Shown here in pieces: positions 11,656-22,532 of a stretch of 64,000 bases of DNA. The DNA is taken from NCBI GenBank assembly GCA_024500155.1, contig CM044874.1, forward strand, positions 65,086,795 through 65,150,794, written 5' to 3'. Made by a program: the position numbers and the translations under genes. Within the stretch, counting starts at the first letter, position 1. The number at the start of each line of letters is the position of its first letter. Source of the stretch: Chenopodium formosanum (taxonomy: Eukaryota > Streptophyta > Magnoliopsida > Caryophyllales > Amaranthaceae). The notes under the pieces were generated by a model. It saw only the letters and a program-made list of their open reading frames with translations, was not told the DNA's origin and did no database searches.

Positions 11656-12705
11656 ATGGCAACTCAAGAAGAAGTCAATGAGCTTAGGAACCAATTGGCT
11701 ACCATGACTGAAACACTGGAGTTACTCACACTCAAGATCGATGATCCTGTGAAGCAACAACGGATGGACTTCATGCAAGAAAGCTTGAGCAAGCTATCTA
11801 GTGACTACAAATTTCAGGACATGAGTTCACAAGGGGTCTCGCTGGACAAAGAACTTCTTCCGCATAAGTTCAATGCCGCCGACATCCCTAAATTCAAGGC
11901 AGCAGATAACCCTTACTTCCATCTAAGAGCTTTTGAAACTATAATGAGCATTAAGGGTATCGATAAGAAGGTTTTCCCCTCTCATTTCCCACTATCTTTT
12001 GAGACCGTTTGCCAACAATGGTTCTTCTCCCTTGACAAGGAGAAAACCTCTACCTGGGAATTGATGGTGAACGCTTTTGTCGGTAGGTACAAGTGCAATA
12101 CCCAAGTTGAAACCGACCATAGACAACTTGAGATGCTAAGACAAAAAGAGAATGAAGGCTTTACTTCTTTCTTTAATAAATGGAGGGAAACTTCCGCCAA
12201 GATGATTGAGGTCCCCACCGAAAAGGAATCCGTGAGGATGTTTATCAAGAATCTCCAAGAAAAGTATTCAAAGCACTTAAAATATCAACACAACTTGAAT
12301 ACTTTCAAGGCCGTCTATGACATAGGTATCGAGATCGAAGTTGACCTCACAAAGCAAAAAGCTACTAACAATAGCAACCACGGTGGCTGGAAAGGAAAGA
12401 AGAGCGACAATCCTTCTTCTTCCGAAAGTGCCCACTCTAGTAATAATGTTAGTACCTTTGACCATAATGATGTCTTAGCCGTGGACAATCAAGGATATAA
12501 AAGGAAACCCAGGCGAGAGTTCACATCCATTGGAATGACCTACGATGCTGCTTTCGATCGTCTCTATGATCGAGGATTAATCAAACCTATTGGCCCTACC
12601 GAGGATCCAACACCAGAAAATCGATCTTCGAGATGGAATCCAAATTCCTATTGCAAGTACCATCGAGGAAACGGTCATACCACCGATGAATGCTACAGGT
12701 TTTAA
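11656..12705 (+). CDS. gag: A1 Gag polyprotein (Tat-type)
   Basis: The product is a 349-residue capsid/nucleocapsid protein that packages element RNA into virus-like particles. The N-terminus is a short coiled-coil-like region (MATQEEVNELRNQLATM), followed by a retrotransposon Gag domain at about residues 75-200 (FHLRAFETIMSIKG, WFFSLDKEKTSTW). A variant zinc knuckle, C-x2-H-x4-H-x4-C (CKYHRGNGHTTDEC), sits near residue 335. Compared with A2, the frame closes just after the knuckle (YRF then TAA); in the A2 copy it continues to protease-region and RT sequence. The frame is also open upstream to 11518, and residues coded from about 11557 are conserved in A2, so the real start may lie in an upstream spliced exon. 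Confidence 0.9.
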   Translation: MATQEEVNELRNQLATMTETLELLTLKIDDPVKQQRMDFMQESLSKLSSDYKFQDMSSQGVSLDKELLPHKFNAADIPKFKAADNPYFHLRAFETIMSIKGIDKKVFPSHFPLSFETVCQQWFFSLDKEKTSTWELMVNAFVGRYKCNTQVETDHRQLEMLRQKENEGFTSFFNKWRETSAKMIEVPTEKESVRMFIKNLQEKYSKHLKYQHNLNTFKAVYDIGIEIEVDLTKQKATNNSNHGGWKGKKSDNPSSSESAHSSNNVSTFDHNDVLAVDNQGYKRKPRREFTSIGMTYDAAFDRLYDRGLIKPIGPTEDPTPENRSSRWNPNSYCKYHRGNGHTTDECYRF

Positions 12706-14800
12706 AATCTCATTCAAGATCTCATAGAAGCAAATAAGATCCCATTGCCTCTAGCTAGCGAGAAGACTGGATGACGTCGGAGCAAACAACACAAGACAAG
12801 AGGCGAGCTTCAATGACAAAATTTCATGACCTCTTTTGTCTATCTCTTTTTCATTTTTCCTTTCCCCAATAAGTCTAGCATAGGCGCCTTTTCTTTTCCT
12901 TTAGATTAATTTTGTAGTCTTTTTTCCTTTTCTTTTAATAAAAATGAGCATTTATTTCCTTGCATATGATCATTTCATTACATTGCATTAAAAAAAAAAA
13001 AATCCATGTCGAATTAAGCACAAGGTATACTAATGATTTGAGGCACCCCTTGTAGCCACATCATATCTTCTTTCACCTTTCAAATATGCAATCCTTTCTT
13101 CATAAACCACTTTGAGCCTCGTCTAACGATAGACCTTTCTTTCTTCAACCTACATCTACCCAACCTTGGGATGGGATGGTGTGTAACTTATGCAATTCTA
13201 AAAAAAAAGAGCTTGAGTAATTCAAAAGATTAAAATAGCAAAAATAAGCAAAAAATAAATAAAAGTGTACAAAAGGGTAAGTGTTCCAATGTCTTTGATA
13301 TGAAAATATCTTCGATAAGAACACGTCTCAGATTGCGTCTCTTATCGAGTGCTCGGTTCCGTGCCTGAGAAACATGAATGCCAAGTGAGTGATAGACCGC
13401 ATGATCGGGATTGCCCACACTTGCAAAAGTAAAATAAATGCTAAAGCAAAAAGAGCTAAAAAAGAATAGAAATTCAAGCATGAAAATACAAATATTTAAA
13501 AGCAAGGTTGCACACCTTGGGGGCTTATCTAGGGCCTTGAGCCTTTATCCCCTTCTTCTTCAAACCTTTAGCCTAACCACGCTACAACCCTTAAAAAGAC
13601 CTTTTTGAGGTATACACACTTGTGTGAGGTTTGGCTAGAGCTACGTTCGGCCTGATTCCTAACGGATACGTAGGCAACCTCCCATCGAGGTGCGGCCGTA
13701 ATAAACATGTATTCATATTCACATTCACACACTTCCACCATGATCATATCAAGGGATTTACTATGCTCATCCCTTTTCATTTAGAGCTAGACTTGGGGGC
13801 TTGATCCCTACATCATTAGCTTACCTAGCCTAAGAGTCACCATTATTTGGCTCTTCTAACAATATTTTTTTCCACACACTTAGCTCTTGCAGCCTAACTT
13901 TAGTGTCACTATCACACACATCACGCATACATGACCAAATATATTTCCCTTAGGAACCCTTTGTCATGAAATCTTAACGCTGAAGCATGCTTCATCAAAA
14001 TCACTCATAATTGTCATTGCATCACGAAGTATGAAGTGCTTAGCCTCCGTGCCTAAGTTACCCAAATACTTTCATCATGGAGTCAACAGTTGAGATAGCC
14101 TAGGATGAATTAATCCTTGAACCTTGAGAGATAGTATCAAATAACATTTGACTAATCTCATTCAACATGCATCTTCAAACTTTTGATTTTCTTTTTTACG
14201 CCTTTCTTTTTCGGGAGAAAGTCGGTACCCTCCACAAAATTGACGGAAAATTTTTGCTTTTTTGCATTTTTCGAGTCGCACGATCACATTACAATGCACA
14301 CACGAGTCATGTACACATTGAGTCATGTCGTGTCATATCACTTTGATTTGAGTCTAACACATGTGTCATTACACTTTGAGTCGAGTCAACCTCGAGTCAG
14401 TCAATCAGCGAGTCAAGTTTATACCTTGAGTCGTGTCAAGTCGATGAGTCAAGCAACGCTAAACCTTAGGTCAACCCTAAGATAATTAAAGAAATTGGCA
14501 AAGTTCTATAGTCTAAAATAACTACAGGTGCAGCAGAATAGGGAAGACCCTACTCCAATTCTTGGCGCCAGAGATATCTCAGCAACGACAGAGCTCGAAG
14601 CCTCTCAGAAAGGTGATTTCGACCTCATGCAGCAGTTTCGGGTTCCTTGGTACGCTAGTTAGCCCCTATAAGCAATTTGACATGATTAAGTAGTCGGTTT
14701 AATTACAATTGCAATAAGTGATCGATCTGACGAAAAATCGTCTCACTTAGCTTAAGCGCCTAAAACACTGGCTCATTACAATCGATTCAAAAGCAAGCAC
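12706..14800 (+). other. A1 non-coding region after gag
   Basis: It begins as a decayed continuation of the gag frame (two stops within 70 bp) and then becomes non-coding. A block near 13637-13700 (CTACGTTCGGCC...GATACGTAGGCAAC) matches A2 just after pol (48522-48592). 14268-14470 is packed with GAGTC/GAGTCA words. 14560-14571 has a single GGCGCC motif. No pol remnant was seen, so the pol and antisense-gene region is deleted. Confidence 0.6.
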
Positions 14801-14814
14801 TTAAACAACAAAGT

Positions 14815-15530
14815 TTTCCAAAAATTGGATTGTCATCCCCAATTGACAATATTTCCAAAAATGGATTGTCGTGCATCTTCTTCAACGACAATTTTTCCAA
14901 GATTGGATTGTCATCTCTGGCAAAGTTTCCAAGCGTGGATTGTCGTGCTCCTTCTTTGTTTGGCAATTTTTTCCAAGTTCGAATTGTCATCGCTGGCAAG
15001 TTTTCCGAGATTGGATTGTCATATACCCAGTTCCCTATAGCAAAATTTCCCAAAGGATTGTTGTAGGTTTCTATTCATCATAAATTTTGGCAAAAGTTCC
15101 TCAACATGGATTGTCATTCATTTCAGTAAGTGGCAAATTTTCCCGAAGTGGATTGTCGGTCGACTCTTTTTTGCAAATGTTCTAAGACGCGGATTGTCAA
15201 TAGTGGCAATATTTTCCCAAAAGGATTGTCGCATAGCGTTGGCAAATTTCCAAGGTGGATAGCTTTCAAGAGTTATATTCCAAGATGTGGATTGTCGATC
15301 GTAGCAAAGTTCTTATGAAAGATTGTTACGAAGCATTGGCAACTTTTCCAAAAATTGGATTTTGGCAAATTTTTCGAGGTACGGATTGTCGCTTCATCGT
15401 GCCAACATTTCCAAGGATGGATTGTTACGTGGCATTGACAACTTTCCCTAAATCGGATTGTCATACATCATACAAAAGTTGTGTTGGCAACTATTCCCAA
15501 AGAAAAGAGGATTGTCATCACAGCAAAAGC
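14815..15530 (+). repeat. Degenerate tandem array inside A1
   Basis: About 18 degenerate units of roughly 30-55 bp, each with GGCAA(a/t)nTTTCC followed by a GGATTGTC core, follow one another (cores at about 14825, 14861, 14905, 14938, 15014, 15109, 15150, 15192, 15223, 15290, 15384, 15456, 15510 and others). A2 lacks this array at the equivalent place (near 54260). Tat/Ogre elements are known to carry tandem repeats in their 3' untranslated region. The open frames across it are repeat artefacts. Confidence 0.85.
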
Positions 15531-16179
15531 ACCGACATACTGGTTCACAAGCAGCAAAGCGCCGACGTACTGGCATAGCAAACATTAAGAAGCAGTGATC
15601 TTTTCGAAGACTATCACAGCAAAAATTAGAGTCATTTTAAAAAGAAGCTCTTTATTCAGAGACGAGTGAACATCGAAACAACAAGGTGGCGTTCCCTAGA
15701 TTGTGGAGAGTTGTCACAAACAACTGAGGATTGTTTCAAGAGAAGCAATCTTCGATAGTATTCCCTTGGACGCGGAATATTATCAATGTGGATGGAGTTT
15801 GTTTCAAGAGAAATAATCTTCGATGGTATTCCCTTGGACACGGAATATTATCATTGCGGAGGAGGATCGTTTCAGGCGAAGCAATCTTCTAATTTGAAAG
15901 CAGTTACGGGCGTAGCGGTTTTCAAGTGGGATGACATTCTCTAGCTTGCAGGAGGTCATCAAAACAACAACAGTACAACAAATCGGTTACTTTCAAAGAC
16001 GTGTGCTCGACGGTGCAAGATACGCGTTTCTTAACTCTTTTATCTGTTTAACTGATGCTAGTTTGCAGGTGTCGGCGTTACAAGATTGATTTAGGATCGC
16101 AGAACGTTGTGAATCATTCTTCGTCCCTATCGATACTTTGGCTTTCGTTTTCGAAACTTGCGTTTCTCCAAACTCTGTC

Positions 16180-16193
16180 AAAGTGGGGGCTTC
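16180..16193 (+). other. A1 polypurine tract
   Basis: AAAGTGGGGGCTTC directly abuts the 3' LTR; it primes plus-strand DNA synthesis. The same sequence precedes the A2 3' LTR. Confidence 0.85.
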
Positions 16194-18163
16194 TGTAGAC
16201 ACCCATTTGTGTCTCCCCAAAACCAAACCCAGTGATGAGTTCCTTTCACGTTGAATCATAATCGAATGAAATGAAAGTGTGGAAAGGTCTAGTATTGCGG
16301 AAAGTTTTATTTTCTCTTCTCTTTGTTTTTGAAAACTTTATTTTTAAGAAAATAGCCAATCCAGTTTGGTTGGTCCATGATATGGGTCCAATAGTGGTAT
16401 AGTTAGATGGGGCTTGCAAAGACCTTTCCAACGATATATTATAAGCCCAATTCCGATGAATATTGAGGAATTTATGGCCAATTTACTAAACTGGGCCCGG
16501 TTTGAGTTTTAAGTACGGCCCTATGATCTAAGGGAGGGCCTAATATAATTTATCATTCCTAATGTAATTAGGAATGGTTTTACTCTTCTAGAACATTCTA
16601 GAAGGTTTTATCATTCTTAATTTAATTAGGACTCTTCAGAGTTTTAATCAGATCAAATAGCATTTTCGATTGAAATTATATTATTTTATCTTCCAGTACG
16701 GTAAAATTATCAAATTTTCGAAAACGCGTTAAAATCCGATTTGGCGTCCAAACCCAGGCCTTGGCGCCTGGAATCAGGATTAGCGCCAGACGCCAGTATT
16801 GGCGCCTGGCGCTAGCCACAGATCCTGGCGCCAATGAGCCAGGGCTGGCGCCAAGGTGTTTCTTTGGTCTTCAGACTCTGTTTTGATAAATTATCTTTTT
16901 TGGATGATTTTCTCTATAAGTATCGTATTAAAAACTCCGTTTTCATTCATCAAGAATCATCTACCTTTTTCAAGAATCATCAACTCTTTCAATCAATTCT
17001 CATCAAGAATCATCTACTCTCTCAATCATTCATAATTCACCAACGATCACGATTTACAATATTTCTCATTCATCTTTCTTTTCTTAATTCTCTTTCAAAA
17101 TTCCGCATTCACAAGATCTTAATACACCTAGCCATATTCGTAGTTGCCTTCGCCCTAGACGTGAAAGGTTTTAATTTCTGAGGGTTTGGTCCCAAATCTC
17201 TATTTCAATTATTTAATTTAATTGTTTGTTTATTATTTTCCTTGAAGTTACTAACGTGTGTATTTTGTTATTAGAAAGAGGTACGAGGCATCCAAGTAAG
17301 TACTTTAATTGGTTTTAATTGATTTATGATGTAGACATCATGTTTAAATTGTTATGATATTCCTAGTATCATGTCTAGGGTATTTTTTAGATTAAATATG
17401 ATTGTTATGATGCTTCCTATGTTCTTCCTAATATTTATGATTCTTAGTATCATGTTAGGATTAAAGATTTGATTTTTATTGCTTAGTGACATGCTAGGAT
17501 TTGTTATTAATCTTGTTAGTATCATGCCTAGGATCTTGCTATGCTTTAACATGATTTTTATTATTAATTATGATGATTATTATTGTTAATAATGTTGATT
17601 ATTATTTATGTTGCTTGATATGTACATGTTATTATTACATTATTTATATTGTTATTGCTTGATCACCTTTTATGCATGTTTAAAGGGAATTTTGTACTTG
17701 TAATCACGCTTAATAAGATAATTAATAATCTTGTTTAGGTTAATTGTGATTATAATTCAAGTGATCGCCAATAATAGATTTGTTTGTGCATTAAATTCAA
17801 CCAACATAGATTAAACAGGTTTAGGGTTAACCTATTGATTGTATGTTAGTCAGAAAGCGCACATGAATACGAGCAGAATAAAGTAGAGGTCTATTATTAG
17901 GGCAGGTTCAATCTCTTTTAGGTTGGATTTGTACCATCATCTTCGAACCCTTATTTGGTTCATGACCTTATGGAGTTGACGATCTCTTGGATCGTTAAGG
18001 GGTGTAACCTTCACCTCGTTAACGGTTTACAAGTTCCTTAAAAAACTTGTTGGCGACTCTTTTGCTCTATCTTCTTCCCTTTTGGACGCCACCGTATTTT
18101 AGTGTATGATCACAGTGGGGTTCAAGCTAGTGGGATTTTAAAGGATTGAAATTATTCCCTACA
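16194..18163 (+). repeat. A1 3' LTR
   Basis: TGTAGACACCC...ATTCCCTACA, 1970 bp, collinear with the 5' LTR. It is followed by the target duplicate ATTGT. It contains the GGCGCC island at 16757-16855 and a TATA box near 16913. Confidence 0.95.
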
Positions 18164-18758
18164 ATTGTTGAAACAAAAACAAATTCTCATTCTGCTTCAT
18201 TTAAAAACAAATTCCCTAGATATTGTCCATGTAGGATCGGTGTTGGCCTATTGGGCTTTAATTATTTTTTTTCTTTAGGTTCAGCATAAAACTTATAGCA
18301 GTTTAGAAAAGAGACTGCACCTAACCAATAACAACCCTCTTTGTGTCCTTGTTAATTCACAAGTCTTAGCCAAAGCAAGAAAAGAGGACCAAAGAGACCA
18401 GTTATTAGTTAGATGCAGTCTCTTTTCTAAAACCGCTAATGGTAATAGCGGTTTAATAAAAGAGACCCCACCTAACTAATAATTGGTCTCTTTGCGCCCT
18501 TGGTTAATTTAAAAATTTTAGTCTAAAGGTAGAAAAGACAGCGCTGACAATTATACTCACAAGTTCAAAGAGAATGCCTTTTAAAAAAACATGTCTCTTT
18601 GACTTTATTATAAAAAATTGTAAATCCGCTAACGTCATTAGCAATTTTAAGTTGAACCAAAAACCAATCCTACATGAACAATACTTTGAAATTTTGTTTT
18701 CAAAACTAAGCATTATGGGAATTTATTTTTATTTCAACAATATTAAGGGAAATTGTCC
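18164..18758. mobile_element. MULE-like TIR element, main part
   Basis: Continues the terminus at 7966-7989. The left repeat (ATTGTTGAAACAAAAACAAATTC) matches, inverted, the right end (GAATTTATTTTTATTTCAACAATATTAAGGG...). Both arms contain CCTACATG or CATGTAGGAT. It encodes nothing: a shared AGAGAC/CTAAC repeat fills the interior. 18759-19060 to its right shows no gene. Confidence 0.6.
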
Positions 18759-19060
18759 TTGGTTTGCTGCTACTCCGCGTCGCCACCCCATCGGAGCCAC
18801 CTTCCGTCACCGGTGACCTGCTGTCACCGCCCAACCGACCTCCTTCCACAGCCAGTTCTCTTACCTTCCCTTCTCCTCTCTTAGGTCATTTATACATAGT
18901 TATGTATATGCTGTTAGTTTTGATTTTAAATTGTTTCAAATATGTTTATTTAGTATAAAATCATTTTTTAATGATTTAAAAATATATGTTTTGATTATTA
19001 GATTGTTAATTTTCATAATTTTATGAAGTTAGGGTTTTGAAATACTAAAGATATAATTTT

Positions 19061-20329
19061 GGGAAATTCTCTTTGGTAGACCTCTAATAATAAAAAATCT
19101 CAGTGGTAAAATGCAAAAAAAGTTATTATCCTTGGTGAACCATATTTTAAAAAGTATTCATTGGTAACATTAAGCAAGGTAATTGGGCATTTTAAGCGTA
19201 ACTATGGTTAACCGTGGTTAAGAACCACCACCTCCCCACCACCCCGCCACCACCACCTTTATCCCTCCCCTGCACGCAACCCCCTTCCCCCACCCCGCCA
19301 CCACCACCTTTATCCCTCCCCTGCACGCAGCCCCCTCCCCCACCCCGGAATCGGCCCACCGCCTAAACCTCCTGGAAGAACGCCCAAAAATCGCATCAAA
19401 GACACCCAACTGCACCTATAACCGGAAGGAATAGCCTGAATTTTTGCCTGAAATAGGCTGAATTTTTGCCTAAATAACTCGCCTAAGAATTATTTAGGCT
19501 GAAATAGGCTGAATTTTCGCCCAAATATTCGCCTAAAACCACTTGAAATGTTCGCCTGAAACCCCCAAAACCTCCCTAAATCTACAGATTTGTGGTCATT
19601 TCTCCTGCAATAGGCCGTCGTCGAGGCCATCTTCTCTCTTCGATTACAAATTGTAACACGATTCCGCCATTGAATAGATCTCGCAACTTATACAAAGTAT
19701 TCAGCTTCAATCTCAACGCTTCTGGCGTTGAATTTAAGGCGGCGTATTGAACTCTTCCTAATCCTGTTGCTAGAGCTCTTTACTCCTCATTATTAGAGTT
19801 CGAAATTGGGGGCTACGGGGATTGGCCGATTGGGGGTGGTGGTTTAGTGGGGTGGGGGAGAGGCGACAGAACGGGAGGAGGGCGGCTAGCCGATGGTAGG
19901 AAGGGATGTGGGGGCAGTGGCTGGGGTTTCGGTACAAGAGGGGATTGGGGTGGCTGGGTTCCAATGGGCGGTGGGTCGGCTCAACGCCAGTCGTTCGGTT
20001 CGGTCTGGTCTGGTCAGGGAATGGAGGCTTGGGGAGGGGAGCTGCGAGCAAAGGAGGGGGAGGGGGAGAGGGAATGTTGGCAGGATGGTGGGGAAGGTGG
20101 TGGTTTTTATTTTTTATATTTTTTAATTAATTTTAGAATGGGGGTATTTTAGGCATCACAAATTTTTTTGCTTAGAATGGTTAACCATGGTTAAGAAATG
20201 CCTAATTACTTTGCTTTATGTTACCAATGACTAAACTTTTTAAAATATGGTTCACCAAGGATAATAACTTTTTTTGCATTTTACCACTGAGAATTTTTAT
20301 TATTAGAGGTCTACCAAAGAGAATTTTCC
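19061..20329. mobile_element. Non-autonomous Mutator-like element (1.27 kb)
   Basis: Terminal inverted repeats of about 150 bp start GG(G/A)AAATTCTCTTTGGTAGACC. An exact 9-bp duplication TATAATTTT lies at 19052-19060 and 20330-20338. The left interior is CCACCACC/CCCCACC-rich and the right GGTGG/GGGGAGAG-rich, like the element at 3797. Open frames in the GC-rich half have no domain and no homologue I recognise. Confidence 0.9.
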
Positions 20330-20639
20330 TATAATTTTTTAAGGTTCTAATATCAAAGAAATTTGGGCTTCTGTGTACTTAGGGTTTTTAATTGATAATT
20401 GAGTATAAAAGTAATGTTTTGATTGGTTTTTAATTAATCTAAAGTGTTGGAAAATATTTCTAAGTACTAATTTTGATGTTTTATAAAGAGGTTTTAATCA
20501 TCCATTAAAAGGGACATTATTTAGGGGTTTTTTAAATGACTTTCAAATTATGTTGAGAGATTTAATGTAAGTTAGTATTGTTGTAAATTTGATTGTTTGG
20601 GTATAGATTGAGATCTTATTGTTTGGTTTAGGGGAGGAC

Positions 20640-22151
20640 TTTATAGAAGCTGATTTCTAGTTAGTAAAGCAGCATACCAATTCGTTTCCTCAAGGTACGT
20701 ACAAGGATACGGATACCTTGACTTTAGGAGCATGTTTAAGGACTTGGAAAATTTAGAATTTTGTTAGGAACTTGTGGATTGGTTCGTTGAAATTATATGG
20801 TAGTAATTTTTATTAATGATTGATGTGATGGTTGGTTTTGATTCATGTATGAGAAATGCGTGTTGATTTATCTTGTAAGTATTATTTATGTGTTAACTTG
20901 CAAGATGAAAGGTACGTGAATAAGTGGAATGAATTATCTTTATTACTCGTTCATAGTTATCGAAATGGAATGAGTAAAGAGAGGATTCAAGTCTTAAATG
21001 ACGAGAATGAGAATTTGAGATCCTTTATGCACTTAAGGTGTTTATACACCGAGGTAGTTTAAAAGAATTCAACATTAAATATTTTTTACCACTAATTACT
21101 TAAGAGCTAAATGGTAAATGTGATTTGGTTGTATGAGTATTGTTTGATTGCTTGTATTATTTGAATATGAGTCGTCGCTATGTCTAAATTGGTAAATCAT
21201 GAAAAGTGTAAGATGGATGAGCAATAAAACTCTGGATTTGTGCACATCCAGAGTATTCATAGTCAGGGTTGGGGTTCACGGGGAATTAGCCGTGTACTTA
21301 TTAGAGGTCGTTTGATCTATGAGTCTCTTGTTTTCAAATAATTTTTAAAATATGAGGTTTTAAATGAGATCTCATACTAGTTATGACCACAGAGTCTCTC
21401 GTGTATGCCATTGGATGTTTATTGATATTTTTGAAAGTAGGCATGGGGTTTTTCTATTATTGATGTTCCAAATTAGAGCATGGGGAGACAACTGTGTCTA
21501 TTGCTTAATCCTATTAATAATTGAAATGAAATAATCAGTATTAATTAGAAATGTCTTAGTAATTTTAACAGTTGAGTCATGTGCTTGAGTCAATAATTAA
21601 ATTGTTATGTGTTGATTTATAATTAGTAGCATGTTAGGAATTCTCTGTTATACTTCGTAGCTTGTATGTACTCAGTGTTGCTGATTGCGTATTTTTGTGT
21701 GTCTTTTCTTGGTCATGGATTTCGCCCTTTAATGACCTTGTAATGATCCAATCTTCACACTTGTAATATTTGGGAGCAGATCAACTTATCACATATAGGT
21801 GTTTACATAGACTGGACTTGCATCAAGGTAGTGGGATTTTGGTTAGAGTGTTGGTTATTGCTCATAGTTTATTTCATTTCATAATTTGGATTTATTTAAA
21901 CTCTAGTTTGATTTATTTCCTACTTTTGTTGGGTTCCAATTTGAATAAGGGTCTCAAGGGTTCCAATTTGTAAGACTTAATTTGGTTTTGCTTATTGGTT
22001 TTGAAACTTTATTTTAATTGAGTTAGTTTTCCGCTGCTAAATTCTAAATTAGCTTTAACGTTTGAACACATGGCGATAGCACGCCAGTAATTCTCTTGAA
22101 TTTTATTAAAGGTATTTACGGATTTAAAGAAAGAATTATTGGGGTGTTACA
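20640..22151 (+). repeat. 3' part of a chromovirus-type LTR
   Basis: The sequence ends with ACACATGGCGATAGCACGCC...GGGGTGTTACA, the typical 3' end of plant chromovirus LTRs, whose inverted start would be TGTAACACCCC. No such start is visible, so the 5' boundary is a guess and the LTR is probably truncated. No internal domain sits beside it. A short open frame at 20856-21062 is not supported. Confidence 0.4.
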
Positions 22152-22264
22152 ACAAGGGTATCGTATTAACGGTGAGGTTAACGATTACTCCCTCTGTTTC
22201 ATAATGTAGTAATTGTAAATTTGTAATAGTAGACCTTATATAAAATTTTAGGAAATTTATATAG

Positions 22265-22532
22265 TACTACTTTTGTCCCAGATAAGTGGGACATTGCACT
22301 TTTTTCGCTCTTCATGTAGTAGATTTTGACCATATTTTTATTAACAAAATAAAAATATTTTTCCATCATAAAATATGTTTTAAGATAGATATTGATATAA
22401 CGTTTCATAATACAGTATAATTTTTTTTAATAATATTCATTAATATTTAATTATATAAAAATAAGTTTAAACTAGTACATTGGCATATGTGCAAAGTTTG
22501 AATATGTCAATTATTTTGGGACAAAGGGGGTA
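22265..22532. mobile_element. Stowaway-type MITE
   Basis: The ends TACTACTTTTGTCCCA and TGGGACAAAGGGGGTA are inverted repeats with TA target dinucleotides. The interior is AT-rich. A separate TACTCCCTCTGTTTC at 22186-22200 is the isolated end of another such element. Confidence 0.7.

Larger units (their letters stand above)
7990..18163 (+). mobile_element. Element A1: Tat-type Ty3/gypsy LTR element with gag only
   Basis: Two 1970-bp LTRs (7990-9959, 16194-18163) bound the element, with the 5-bp duplication ATTGT at 7985-7989 and 18164-18168. The order is LTR, primer site, long leader, gag (11656-12705), non-coding region with a tandem array, polypurine tract, LTR. No reverse transcriptase, RNase H or integrase is present, so it must rely on enzymes from an autonomous relative such as A2. 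The LTRs differ at scattered positions (for example CACGTAGAATC against CACGTTGAATC), so the insertion is not brand new. Confidence 0.95.

Noticed and set aside
14815..15530. Possible CRISPR array
   Set aside because: Units are degenerate and unevenly spaced, the sequence is plant DNA inside an LTR element, and there are no cas genes.
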